A stretch of DNA of 45,165 nt from CAZEBW01 sp964510205 (GCA_964510205.1 CAZEBW010000026.1:1-45165); one strand, 5' to 3'; counted from the first letter of the stretch, positions 32,821 through 41,458 are shown. Program-made: numbers and translations. The notes: generated from the sequence alone by a model not told the origin.

Positions 32821-33321
32821 TTACGGCATCATCTCCAATAAATCGCCCCACACCTCCGTGATGCTGACGTCTATCTGCGCCAGAATCAGCGAAGACGCGA
32901 ATCTGATGATCGCTAGAATGAGCACCCAAAACAGAAGGGCCACCCCAATCTTGGCCAGGACCATGATCCACGTCTTTATGGACACGCGCCTGAGCTGCAA
33001 ACCAAGCCCCTGAAGACTCTCATCCGCTTCGGATTCCACGCTGTCCTCCCTTTCGTCCGCTCCGGACCACGTTCGCGCTCCCATCCCCGGCACGCCTCGC
33101 GGCTCGGACGTGTACGTCGGGCTGGCCGGTTCTCGCCGCGCCGGTTGAGCAGTCGCCCCGCGGCTTACCATCTCGTTGGCCCGCGCAAGCCCCTTCGCCG
33201 CTTCGCGGTTGGAAGGGTCCAAAGCCAGCACTTGCTCAAAACTGTCACGAGCCCGCTCGTAATAGCCGTTCTCAAGGCCGATGCGACCAAAAGCTAGCAG
33301 TTGCCCGATGTCGTCTGCCAT
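32821..33321 (-). CDS. TPR protein with C-terminal membrane helix
   Basis: A 166-residue protein. Residues 5-50 fit one to one-and-a-half TPR units (LAFGRIGLENGYYERARDSF.. VLALDPSNREAAKGLA); a disordered Pro/Ser/Glu-rich middle follows; residues 118-147 are one strong membrane helix. AAAGGAG overlaps the stop of the upstream GT39-DUF2298 gene, with 11 nt between, so it is coupled to it. TPR repeats fused to DUF2298 are known in one class of that family; here they may be supplied by a separate protein. This is an inference from context. Confidence 0.78.
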   Translation of the reverse strand: MADDIGQLLAFGRIGLENGYYERARDSFEQVLALDPSNREAAKGLARANEMVSRGATAQPARREPASPTYTSEPRGVPGMGARTWSGADEREDSVESEADESLQGLGLQLRRVSIKTWIMVLAKIGVALLFWVLILAIIRFASSLILAQIDVSITEVWGDLLEMMP

Positions 33322-33332
33322 CTTGCACTCCT

Positions 33333-36300
33333 TTATCCTCTCACCTTGTAGATCTTCGTCCTCTCATTCTCGTACACCACTTCCAACTCCCCCCGCTGCA
33401 CCATCTGATCGAACTTGGCCAGGCCGGCGCGCTCGTACACGGCCCGCTCCAACTGGCCCACGTAGATGTAGGAGACGTGCAGCTCGCGGATGAGCTGGAG
33501 GGCGCGGGAGACGTCGGGGGTGTTGAAGAAATCGCGCGCCTTGCCATCGCGCTCCCCCACCTGCGAGGCGTAGCGCTGTTCGTTCTGATGAGCGCCCAAA
33601 AACGTGGGCAGTCCGGTGTAGGTGGCGACCCGCAAGCCTCCCTCCCGATAGTAGGGCAGCGCGGCCTCGGCGACCACGGGCGTGCCCTTGACGTTGTCCA
33701 TCAACCACCGCAGGGCCTGGTAATCGTACGTCAGCTCGATGCGGTTGTTGTCGGGCCAGGTGTAGGAGCCGACGGTCATGAAAGCCATGCCGTCCAGCGT
33801 GCCCACGGGCGGCCTGGCCCCAGGAAAGCGGTCGTTCACCCGCGCCGGGGTGTAGACCAGCGGATAGAGCAAGCTGGCGAAGGCCAGGAAGACCAAGCCA
33901 GCAGTCCAAACTCGCCGCTGGCCTGCCAATGGCCAACGCTTGACCCTGGTCCCGTCCTGAGCTTGTCGAAGGGTCCACAGACGGGGCACGGCTACCGCCG
34001 CGGCGATGCCCAGCATCACCCACACCTGGATGTAGAACTTGAAGATGGTGTTCATGCGCCACCAGGTCTGGTCGCCGCCCAGGTGATCCTTGAGATACAC
34101 CACCTCGCAGCCCAACGCCACCAGCAACGCGGTGAAAATCAGCAGCGAGACGAAAAGCTCTCGTGACGAGGCGTCCTCGCGCAGCAAGAGCAACAGGGCT
34201 CCCACGACCAGGGGCAGCAAGAAAGCCGGCACCCAGAAATCGAGCACGGCCAAGATCACCCCCAGCAACAGCATCCCTCCCAGGCCGTAAATGGACAGTA
34301 GATAGTTCGACGTCTGCCGATTCACCAGGGATCTGTAAAGCTCGGTCAGGTGGGGCAGCACCTCCCACCGCGTTAGCACCAGCCGCACAAAGCGCAGCAC
34401 GCCCAACCGGCTCCGCTGCCGCACCAGCTCCACCAGCAAGAAAGTGACGACGATGAACAGGAAGAAGCCCCACACGGTGAGGAAGGACGGCAGCTCGGTC
34501 CGCCCTCGGGTGATGGCCAGCCCCAGGCCGACGCTGAGAGCTTGGTAGTGGCTGAAGAAAGGCCGGTAGAGCAGCAGGCTCAGGCCGCCGACGACGACGG
34601 TCAAGAATGCGGGCCAGGCCAGCCGCCACCTGCCGTGAATCAATCTCTCCCGCAGGAGGAAGGCAGCAGCCATGAAGCCCAAGTAGGTCGGCAAGTCCCA
34701 GGTGTTGGTCACCGCCAACGCGCCCAGGCACAGGCTGGTAATTAGAAGTTGGAAAATGGATATTGGATATTGGATATTGGATATTGGAAACTTGTCCCTC
34801 GTCCCTTGTCCCTTGTCCCTTGAAACAATGTTCAGTGCTAGGGCTAACACGAGAATGGTAAATGGGATCCCAATCATGTGGGGGTGCAGGTCGGCGAACA
34901 GGAAGCTGAAGTAGGGGAACTCGCTGATGGTACCCTCGATGACGCGCGTGCGGCCGAAGTAGTCCAACGAGGGCAGCGACTGACCCTGGATGAGCTTCCA
35001 CAAACCCGGCCAGACCCGCACCAGCTCTTCTAGGCCGGGGATGCTGCTCCTGAAGCCAGAGCCGCTGATCGCGCTCAGCTTCTCCACCAGGTGCGCCGCC
35101 CCGTCCAGATTGCCCAACACGGCTACGAACACTGCCGCCAATGCCCCAGTGAGCACACGACTACTCCTCCGCGCCAAGTTATACCCCACGCAAAACGCAT
35201 TGCCCACCGTCAGGGCAAACAGCATCGGAATCGCCAGGTTGAAGGCCACCGAGGGCATGACGCCCGTGAGCTTGATCACCAGGCCCACCATGAACTGGCC
35301 GTAGTAGTAATAGTTGATGTAGCCCCCGGCGAAGTAGGGATCGTAGGGCGGGAAATAGGGGCTCTTGAGGATGGCGTTCAGGAAGGCGAACTCCATCGGC
35401 TTCTCGCCGCCCAGCCAGGGCTGCCACAGATCGGGATTCAACATGCGGATGACGACGAAGAGCAGAAAAGCCCCGGCGAACAGCGCTTCGTTGATCAGGA
35501 TCAGCCGCCTCTTTTCGCGCCAGAAAGCCACCATCGCCTCTCGGCGGCGTCGGAAGAAGTAATATGAAAGGAGGGCCAGAAGAACCAGGGCCAGGACGAG
35601 GGTAAACAAGCTATTTCGCAGCAGGCGCAGGCTGGCCGGGAGCCATACCAGATAGGCCACGATGATGAGACCCAGGCTCTTGGCCAGGATGTAGCCCCGA
35701 TCCGAGAGGCGGCGGAAGACGACGAAGGTCAGCGGCCAGGCAGCCAGCCCGACTACGACCACGGCCAGCCACCAGAAGAGGACGGCGAAGCCATGATAGC
35801 GGTTGGCCAGGCCATTCCAGCGAAAGTCGTCAACCACGGGAAGCTCATCCACCGGCTGATCGAGGAGCAAGGTTTTGCCCCCCTCCGATTCGCTGGGAGG
35901 CGGCGAGGGCCGAGCGGTGGCCCCAAAGAAGCGAGCCAGAGGCGGCGGCGGGCCTACGTAGCCTCGGACAGCGCCCTCCCAGCTACCGCCCAACAGAGAA
36001 TCCCACTCCGCATCGCTCAGCTCCCGCACTTTCTGGAAGATGATGGGCTTGGGATGATCGTAGACGGTGAAGCTCTCGTCGCTGGCATCGTCGTTGAACA
36101 CGAAGGGGCCGAGACGCGGATAAGTGGTGAACTCGGCCACGTTCTCGAAGCCTAGTTCCCCGGCGAACAGCAGGCGGTAGTACTTGGCGCTCAGGGGATA
36201 GCGCTCTGGCAGGTTCGGGATGGCCCCGTACAGGCGGTTGGTGGACAGGATGATGTAGTCGGCCTCACTCAGCCGCGAGCGGATCAGTTGATACTTCTGC

Positions 36301-37841
36301 TCGTTGTCGTCCTCGTACATGGGCAGCTCCACCAACCGATACCCGTGCGCCCCCATGCTGGCCCCCGGCTCCGGCAATCCCAGGGGCAGATCATCGTCCC
36401 AGTGCTCCGAGGCCAGCACCGAACCGTCGGGCACGTGCTCGTAGATCCAGCGCGAGGCCGTGATCCAGGTGTGCTCCGTGCCGTAGACGCCGAATACAAA
36501 GGCCAAGGACCATAAAATCGTCGCTAGCAGTACGACGCCTGTTATTAGATATTGGATATTGGGTATTGCGTATTGCGTATTGCGTATTCGTAGAGAATAT
36601 CTAGTATCCAATATCCGATATCCAGCGAAAAGCATCCCTACTCCCATGACGATGAACAGCGGCACCACCGGCGCCATGTAGCGCATGAACTTGGCCAGGA
36701 AGAGGCCCGTGATGCCGAAGTAGGGAACGATCCACGAGAGCAAGATCAGCTCGCCCGACTTGGCTCGCCGCAGGAGAGTCCGCACCAGCACCCAACCCAG
36801 GCCCAAGAAGGCCACGATCCCCAGCGGCCATCCCATCCCCCAGCGCAGTTGCTGCTCGATGTGATAGAGGTACGGCGTCGTGCCCCGGTATTGGCGGGTG
36901 AAGGGCATGTCCGACCGACCGCTGGCCATGGCCCCCTGCTCCTCAACCACCGCCTTCACAAAGCTGCCCCAGTCTATCAACACGAAGGGCGAGGTGATGG
37001 CGAAAACCAGGAAAGCGGCGATGAAGGCCATCAGCAGATACCGCACAGCCTGCGTCCAATCCGTCGGCCCGTCCTTTCCCGGCCGCCACACCATGATCAG
37101 AACGGCCACCACCGGCGCGGCCATGATGGGCAACGCGCTGAACTTGGAGGCGATGGCCAGGCCAGCGCCAACGCCGGTGAGGGCCGCCGCGCCTCGTGTG
37201 CGGCGTTCCACCATCAGGATAGCGCCGTACAGCGCCAGCAGGGTGAACGTCGTGGATATGGGATCAACAGCGAAGAAGTGGGCCAGTTGAATCTGGGTGA
37301 CGGTGAAAGCGGAAAAAGCCGCCGCCAGCAGCCCGGCCTTCTGCCCGTAGATACGGCGGCCGATCAGGTAGACCAGGTAGACGGTGAAAGTGTCGGCCAG
37401 GGCCATGAGGAAGCGGCCCACGTAGGCGAAGCCCGGCGAGCCGTTGAGTGCGGCCAGGGTCTGCACGGTCTCAGCAGAAGCGCCGACGCGCTCGGCCACC
37501 GGCGCCAGATTGTGGGCCAAGCTGGCGGTGATGGTCAGCAAATAGAGGGGAAAGTGGCCGTAGGTGTAGCTGCGCCAATGTTGGCCGTGGAGGTCCCAAA
37601 AAGGGTTAAAAGTAGACTTTCGGGGGTCCAAGGCCGTGGACCAACTTGGAAGTGAAAACGGCTCCTTCGGCAAGTGCATCGTCGGGGCGTAGAAAGCCAC
37701 CGTCGAGCGCTCGTCCGGGTGCATCAACTGGCCATCGTCCCAGTTGATGTTGTAGCAGCGCAGGGCGGCCGCCACCAACAGTATGGCTACCAGCGCCAAT
37801 TGGGGCCAGCTTCTCTTTAACCTAACCATTGCCTGTTGCAT
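33333..37841 (-). CDS. GT39-DUF2298 fusion membrane protein
   Basis: A 1502-residue membrane giant. The N-terminal 600-700 residues are a GT39-like core with NWDDGQLMHPDERS (33-46; Asp43-Glu44 in the first loop). The C-terminal half is a DUF2298 domain with EKPMEFAFLNAILKS and the YYYYG hallmark near residue 842, ending GLAKFDQMVQRGELEV. In-frame repeat inserts are visible at 36542-36625, 34740-34822 and 33954-33973. A promoter lies just upstream (37872-37900). It is followed by the TPR/TM protein. Likely role: export or polymerisation of a lipid-linked sugar; unproven. The combination supports cooperation between GT39 and DUF2298 parts, which elsewhere in this window are separate proteins. 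Confidence 0.87.
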   Translation of the reverse strand: MQQAMVRLKRSWPQLALVAILLVAAALRCYNINWDDGQLMHPDERSTVAFYAPTMHLPKEPFSLPSWSTALDPRKSTFNPFWDLHGQHWRSYTYGHFPLYLLTITASLAHNLAPVAERVGASAETVQTLAALNGSPGFAYVGRFLMALADTFTVYLVYLIGRRIYGQKAGLLAAAFSAFTVTQIQLAHFFAVDPISTTFTLLALYGAILMVERRTRGAAALTGVGAGLAIASKFSALPIMAAPVVAVLIMVWRPGKDGPTDWTQAVRYLLMAFIAAFLVFAITSPFVLIDWGSFVKAVVEEQGAMASGRSDMPFTRQYRGTTPYLYHIEQQLRWGMGWPLGIVAFLGLGWVLVRTLLRRAKSGELILLSWIVPYFGITGLFLAKFMRYMAPVVPLFIVMGVGMLFAGYRILDTRYSLRIRNTQYAIPNIQYLITGVVLLATILWSLAFVFGVYGTEHTWITASRWIYEHVPDGSVLASEHWDDDLPLGLPEPGASMGAHGYRLVELPMYEDDNEQKYQLIRSRLSEADYIILSTNRLYGAIPNLPERYPLSAKYYRLLFAGELGFENVAEFTTYPRLGPFVFNDDASDESFTVYDHPKPIIFQKVRELSDAEWDSLLGGSWEGAVRGYVGPPPPLARFFGATARPSPPPSESEGGKTLLLDQPVDELPVVDDFRWNGLANRYHGFAVLFWWLAVVVVGLAAWPLTFVVFRRLSDRGYILAKSLGLIIVAYLVWLPASLRLLRNSLFTLVLALVLLALLSYYFFRRRREAMVAFWREKRRLILINEALFAGAFLLFVVIRMLNPDLWQPWLGGEKPMEFAFLNAILKSPYFPPYDPYFAGGYINYYYYGQFMVGLVIKLTGVMPSVAFNLAIPMLFALTVGNAFCVGYNLARRSSRVLTGALAAVFVAVLGNLDGAAHLVEKLSAISGSGFRSSIPGLEELVRVWPGLWKLIQGQSLPSLDYFGRTRVIEGTISEFPYFSFLFADLHPHMIGIPFTILVLALALNIVSRDKGQGTRDKFPISNIQYPISIFQLLITSLCLGALAVTNTWDLPTYLGFMAAAFLLRERLIHGRWRLAWPAFLTVVVGGLSLLLYRPFFSHYQALSVGLGLAITRGRTELPSFLTVWGFFLFIVVTFLLVELVRQRSRLGVLRFVRLVLTRWEVLPHLTELYRSLVNRQTSNYLLSIYGLGGMLLLGVILAVLDFWVPAFLLPLVVGALLLLLREDASSRELFVSLLIFTALLVALGCEVVYLKDHLGGDQTWWRMNTIFKFYIQVWVMLGIAAAVAVPRLWTLRQAQDGTRVKRWPLAGQRRVWTAGLVFLAFASLLYPLVYTPARVNDRFPGARPPVGTLDGMAFMTVGSYTWPDNNRIELTYDYQALRWLMDNVKGTPVVAEAALPYYREGGLRVATYTGLPTFLGAHQNEQRYASQVGERDGKARDFFNTPDVSRALQLIRELHVSYIYVGQLERAVYERAGLAKFDQMVQRGELEVVYENERTKIYKVRG
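33954..33973. repeat. GTCCTGAGCTTGTCGAAGGG dispersed element
   Basis: A 20-nt element in frame in the GT39-DUF2298 gene (encodes LRQAQDGT). A diverged relative is at 421-438 in the HdrA/GltD gene. I recall the same word in many environmental bacterial genomes. Confidence 0.7.
34740..34822. repeat. Compound tandem repeat, TTGGATA then GTCCCTT units
   Basis: Five or six ATATTGG heptamers followed by four CCCTTGT heptamers, in frame in the GT39-DUF2298 gene (encodes KGQGTRDK and FPISNIQYPIS). Confidence 0.88.
36542..36625. repeat. Compound tandem repeat, ATTGGAT and GCGTATT units, inverted ends
   Basis: ATATTGG units, then four GCGTATT heptamers, then inverted CCAATATCC units. In frame in the GT39-DUF2298 gene between membrane helices (encodes LDTRYSLRIRNTQYAIPN). 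Confidence 0.88.
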
Positions 37842-37871
37842 AGTCCTGATTCCTCATGTGAAGATGGGGTT

Positions 37872-37900
37872 ATTTTATCACTATCGGGCTTGGATGACAA
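37872..37900 (-). promoter_or_regulatory. Promoter of the GT39-DUF2298 gene
   Basis: Minus strand: TTGTCA (37900-37895), 17-nt spacer, TAAAAT (37877-37872). Transcription would begin near 37865, 24 nt before the ATG. An ACGGAT inverted-repeat element lies directly upstream. Confidence 0.65.
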
Positions 37901-37906
37901 ATAGGA

Positions 37907-37985
37907 AAAACACGGATCTGCAGGATTAACGGATCAGGCGACTTGGACTCAAGAGAAATCCGTAAATCCTACACATCCGTGTTCT
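37907..37985. repeat. ACGGAT inverted-repeat element, copy 3
   Basis: AACACGGATCTGCAGGAT at the left pairs with the inverted AACACGGATGTGTAGGAT at the right, and further inner ACGGAT pairing follows. It encodes the last residues and the stop of yqeB. Confidence 0.88.
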
Positions 37986-38797
37986 AAAGTCCTCAACAGA
38001 TACAGAACGGCCTCCAACACCCCTCCCCCGATGGCCCGCGCCTTGTCGGAGATGGTGAAGCAGTGCTCGCGCACGCCGCGTGGATCCACGTCGCCCACTT
38101 TCATGCCGGCCCGCACCGACAGTCCGTCGGCCAGCAAGCCCCGCAGCACGCCCGGAATCTTGGCCACGACGGGCTGGCCGGCCACGGAGGCCACCGCCTC
38201 GCCGGCCTCCACCGCATCGCCGATGCGCCGCTGGCCCTGGAAGATGCCCTGGCAGGGCGCGCGGAGCACGCGCTCATGGGTGTAGCCCATCGTCGGCCCA
38301 GGGACGCCGCTGTCCGGCTCTGCGCCGCCCGACAGGATCACCCGCCCCAGGTTGTGGCCGCGATTGGTCTCGATCACCGCGTGGACGTCCACCCCAGCGG
38401 TGAAGCCCGGCCCCAGGCCGATGACGATGGGGGCGTCGGTGATGCTGGCGCCGGTGTTGCGTTTGGCCATGATGGCGTCCACGACCACGGTGGGACGCAG
38501 TCGGGAGATCAGCTCCCCGCGCGGGTCTACGACCACGGGAACCCAGTCCCAAGACCCTAAAGGTTTCAAGTCAAAACCTTTAGGGTCTCCATCGGCTTTG
38601 ACCAGCCGAGCCACCAGCCCCTCGACTTCTACCAGCCCTTCGTAGACCGCAGAGGCCACGGCCACCGCGCGGCGGATGACCGTGGGCTGGGCCAGTTCCG
38701 TGACCACCACCGGCATCCCTGCCCGGTGCAGGCGATGCACCACGCCGGTCGCCAGGTCGCCTCCCCCTTTAATCACTACCAGGATATCTTCAAGCAT
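37949..38797 (-). CDS. yqeB: YqeB-family molybdenum hydroxylase maturation protein
   Basis: A 282-residue member of the YqeB family associated with selenium-dependent molybdenum hydroxylases. Signatures: VVIKGGGDLATGVVHRLHR (8-26), TELAQPTVIRRAVAVASAVYEG, and PGFTAGVDVHAVIETNRGH. The start MLEDILVV at 38797 is used; the open frame upstream only translates a TGTCATTGCGAG element. An in-frame palindrome (38552-38588) inserts GDPKGFDLKPLGS, and the last dozen residues come from a repeat. It follows an MFS gene and xdhC on the same strand. No hydroxylase or selenium genes are in the window. Confidence 0.88.
   Translation of the reverse strand: MLEDILVVIKGGGDLATGVVHRLHRAGMPVVVTELAQPTVIRRAVAVASAVYEGLVEVEGLVARLVKADGDPKGFDLKPLGSWDWVPVVVDPRGELISRLRPTVVVDAIMAKRNTGASITDAPIVIGLGPGFTAGVDVHAVIETNRGHNLGRVILSGGAEPDSGVPGPTMGYTHERVLRAPCQGIFQGQRRIGDAVEAGEAVASVAGQPVVAKIPGVLRGLLADGLSVRAGMKVGDVDPRGVREHCFTISDKARAIGGGVLEAVLYLLRTLEHGCVGFTDFS
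38552..38588. repeat. Perfect palindrome, AGACCCTAAAGGTTT arms
   Basis: 15-nt perfect arms around a 7-nt loop, in frame in yqeB. It is the same family as 806-838, differing at one base in each arm. Confidence 0.9.
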
Positions 38798-38814
38798 CGG
38801 TTTCTCTTTCTCTG

Positions 38815-38992
38815 TGTCATTGCGAGGCGCTTTTTGCCGAAGCAATCCCCTGGATTGCCGCAATCTCCCGCCAGCGAATTGGGGATCGCGCCGTTTTCAC
38901 TTCCAAGTTCGTCGCAAAACCCGCTCCTCGCGATGACACCTATGATTTACACAATGACTGACGCGAAGCGCCACGCGGGGCTCGCAATGACA
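38815..38992. repeat. TGTCATTGCGAG hairpin element, compound copy 2
   Basis: Begins TGTCATTGCGAGG and ends CTCGCAATGACA, with an inner CTCGCGATGACA end near 38938, so it looks like a copy nested in or extended by a second one. It fills the MFS-yqeB spacer. Confidence 0.85.
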
Positions 38993-39013
38993 CATGAGAA
39001 CGAATCGGTTCTC

Positions 39014-40327
39014 TCAATCCGTTTTATTCTGAATCCGCTGTCGCGCTTCGGCCCTGGGTTCGTGCAGTCTCAAGGTCAGGAAAAGAGCCACCGCATAGAA
39101 GGCCAGAGCCAGCAAGAAGAGCACGTTGAAGCCCGTGATATCCACGATCAGGCCGCCCACGGACGAGGCCAACAGAACGATTCCCACAATGGTGTTGGTG
39201 AAGCCGATGTAGATGGGCCGATCGTCGGCGGGCGCGATCTCCAGCAGGAAATTCAGGTTGCCGATCATGGTAGCCGATTTGTAAGCGCCGGACAGGACGA
39301 ACACCACGGCGAAAAGACGTGGGACGAACACCCCCAACCCAGGCCACAAGTCGGCCAGCGGTCCCATGGATAGAGCCGTTAGAGGGATCAATAATCCCAC
39401 CGCGCCGGACAAGATGAGCAGCAGCTTATTGCCCTGCCGATCGCTGATGCGGCCCCACAGCAAGTTGGAGGCGAAACTGGCCAGAGTGGTTCCCGTTAGA
39501 TAGACCCCGACCATGCCCACCGACACCGAGAGGACCTGTTTGGCGTACACGATGTAGAAAGGCGTGGCGATCTCCGCCGCCATCAGCAGCAGGCGCATGG
39601 TCAAAAAGCGGCGGTAGTTCTTGTCCCGACGCGGCAAGTCTAGGGCCCGCCTAAACTGTCTGCCCAGAGAGACCCTTTCCTCGTTGACCGCTTCGAGGGG
39701 CTCCACCACCAAAATGAAGCTGCCCATCCCCACGCAGAGGGCTACAAAAGAGAAAAGGAAGAGAAGGGCATAGTTGTCGGGGAAAGGCAGGCCGCGCCCC
39801 TCGTCGAGGATGTACTTCACCAGCAGGCTGCCCCCCAGGGCCAAGACGCCTCCCGAAAACCGCCGCCAGCCGAAGAACGCCCCGCGCCGCGTGGCCGGGA
39901 TGGCCTTGGCCACAATGTCCATAAAGCAGATGCCCGCCAATCCCGCCGCCAAGCTATAAGCAGCCTGCAAGACGAAGAAGACGACCAGCAGCACAGCGGC
40001 GTCCTCAATGAGGAACACGGCCAGGGTCATCAGGCCCCACATCACCGCCCTGACGCCAGACATGCGCGCGTAGAAGGGCAGTTTTCGCTGCCGCCTCTGC
40101 AGGTAGCCGGAGACCAAGAGCTGGGGCAGCAACCAGCCCCCGCTCTGAATGGGTACGATCAGGCCGATGAGGAAGTTGGAGGTCGTCAGTTGGCTGACGA
40201 ACCAGCTCAGCACCAAAGAGGGTTCCAGCAAGGCGCTGAACAGATTGAAGAACACACCGTTGAGCACGCCCAAGCTGAAATTGCGCTTCAGATGGCGCTG
40301 GGCCGCAGCGTTGATGGTAGAAGCCAA
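39014..40327 (-). CDS. MFS transporter
   Basis: A 437-residue 12-helix major facilitator of unassigned substrate. The first helices (SLGVLNGVFFNLFSALLEPSLVLSWFVSQL) and RISDRQGNKLLLILSG in the mid-loop fit the superfamily. Translation probably begins at a TTG (40327), six bases after the xdhC stop, which couples it to xdhC. It lies between xdhC and yqeB, so a role in purine, molybdate-related or aromatic substrate uptake is possible, but this is guilt by association. The C terminus ends next to a hairpin repeat. Confidence 0.82.
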   Translation of the reverse strand: MASTINAAAQRHLKRNFSLGVLNGVFFNLFSALLEPSLVLSWFVSQLTTSNFLIGLIVPIQSGGWLLPQLLVSGYLQRRQRKLPFYARMSGVRAVMWGLMTLAVFLIEDAAVLLVVFFVLQAAYSLAAGLAGICFMDIVAKAIPATRRGAFFGWRRFSGGVLALGGSLLVKYILDEGRGLPFPDNYALLFLFSFVALCVGMGSFILVVEPLEAVNEERVSLGRQFRRALDLPRRDKNYRRFLTMRLLLMAAEIATPFYIVYAKQVLSVSVGMVGVYLTGTTLASFASNLLWGRISDRQGNKLLLILSGAVGLLIPLTALSMGPLADLWPGLGVFVPRLFAVVFVLSGAYKSATMIGNLNFLLEIAPADDRPIYIGFTNTIVGIVLLASSVGGLIVDITGFNVLFLLALAFYAVALFLTLRLHEPRAEARQRIQNKTD

Positions 40328-40333
40328 GGGAAG

Positions 40334-41146
40334 CTATCCCTTCCTACTCGTCATGGCGCTCAGCGACTGTCCCTGGCCGCCCCGGCGAAGCATGACCATC
40401 TCGGCCATGATGCTGAGCGCGATCTCCTCCGGCGTCTCGCCCCCCAGGTCCAAACCTATCGGCGCATGTATCCTCGCCAACGCTTCCTCCCCCACCCCAT
40501 CCCGCCGCAGGGCCTTGAAGATGAGGCTCACTTTGCGCCGACTGCCCAGCAGCCCGATGTAGGCCGCCGAGGACTCCACCACCGCCCGCAGCGCGACCGC
40601 GTCACTCTCGTGGCTGGGAGTGGCGATGACGATCCAGGTGCTTGGCGTTATGTCGAGACTACCCAACGCCGCCTCTACGTCCTCGACCCGTATCTCTTCC
40701 GCTTGGGGGAAACGATCGCGATTGGCGTATTCAGCGCGGTTGTCCAAGACCACGGTCCGGAATCCCAACGGGGGAGCCAGCCTGGCCAGGGGAACGGCGA
40801 TGTGGCCGGCCCCGATGAGCAGCAAGGTCACCTGCGGGGCGACGACGTCAACGAAAACGTCCAGGTCTCCCCCGCAAATGCCGAGGTCTTCTTCGCGCCG
40901 ATCGGCCCGCAAGCCGTGGTGGACCAGGCGCGATTCCCCCTCGGCCAGAGCCTCCTGGGCGGCCTCGATGATGGCTGCCTCCAGCGCGCCTCCGCCGACC
41001 GTGCCTGTGATGGCCCCATCGCGGCGAATCAGCATTTTGGTCCCCACGCGGCGGGGCGTCGAACCACGGGTTTGGACGATAGTCGCCACGGCCACCGTCT
41101 CCCCCCGACGAAGCGCCTCGGCGACGGCTTCGTAGATTGTGTTCAT
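40334..41146 (-). CDS. xdhC: XdhC/CoxI family maturation protein
   Basis: A 270-residue XdhC-type protein that inserts or sulfurates the molybdenum cofactor of xanthine dehydrogenase-like enzymes. Seen: TRGSTPRRVGTKM (26-38), ICGG (90-93) and a Rossmann loop GAGHIAVPL (112-120), then TPSHESDAVAL and YIGLLGSRRK. GGGAGG precedes the ATG. A promoter with TATAAT lies about 30 nt upstream. Together with yqeB two genes downstream it suggests a molybdenum hydroxylase whose structural genes are elsewhere. Confidence 0.92.
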   Translation of the reverse strand: MNTIYEAVAEALRRGETVAVATIVQTRGSTPRRVGTKMLIRRDGAITGTVGGGALEAAIIEAAQEALAEGESRLVHHGLRADRREEDLGICGGDLDVFVDVVAPQVTLLLIGAGHIAVPLARLAPPLGFRTVVLDNRAEYANRDRFPQAEEIRVEDVEAALGSLDITPSTWIVIATPSHESDAVALRAVVESSAAYIGLLGSRRKVSLIFKALRRDGVGEEALARIHAPIGLDLGGETPEEIALSIMAEMVMLRRGGQGQSLSAMTSRKG

Positions 41147-41175
41147 TCGTCCACCTCCCTGTTGACACGGGTTTT

Positions 41176-41204
41176 ATTATACCATCTTACAGCGCCAGAG
41201 GCAA
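41176..41204 (-). promoter_or_regulatory. Promoter of xdhC
   Basis: Minus strand: TTGCCT (41204-41199), 17-nt spacer, TATAAT (41181-41176). Expected start near 41169 with a leader of about 23 nt. Confidence 0.6.
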
Positions 41205-41288
41205 TAAAGTGTGAAGACGGGATGCGGGATGCGTGATACGTAAAACGTAAGGATCTTGTATTGTGTGTGCGCCTTATAGTGTTACTCT

Positions 41289-41319
41289 GCAACATTTGCG
41301 TGATTCGCGAGAATGTTGC
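41289..41319. repeat. GCAACATT hairpin
   Basis: GCAACATT (41289-41296) and AATGTTGC (41312-41319) are exact reverse complements around a 15-nt loop. It lies upstream of the xdhC promoter, next to the hairpin element at 41328. Confidence 0.6.
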
Positions 41320-41327
41320 CGGGCACG

Positions 41328-41425
41328 TGTCATTGCGAGCGGAAGGCAACCGCAGGTTGCACGCAATCTCCAACTCGCGACTTGGGGATTGCTTCGTCGG
41401 CAAAAACCGCCTCCTCGCAATGACA
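41328..41425. repeat. TGTCATTGCGAG hairpin element, copy 3
   Basis: Ends TGTCATTGCGAG (41328) and CTCGCAATGACA (41414-41425) are exact reverse complements; inner CAATCTCC/GGGGATTG also pair. 98 nt long. Confidence 0.9.
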
Positions 41426-41458
41426 CATGCGCAGGTTTGGTTGCGGCTGTGCCGCGCT

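Noticed and set aside
33364..35001. A 545-codon minus-strand frame inside the GT39-DUF2298 gene
   Set aside because: It is another frame of the same strand; its protein is Ala/Arg/Pro-rich without hydrophobic helices, whereas the main frame continues a known family.
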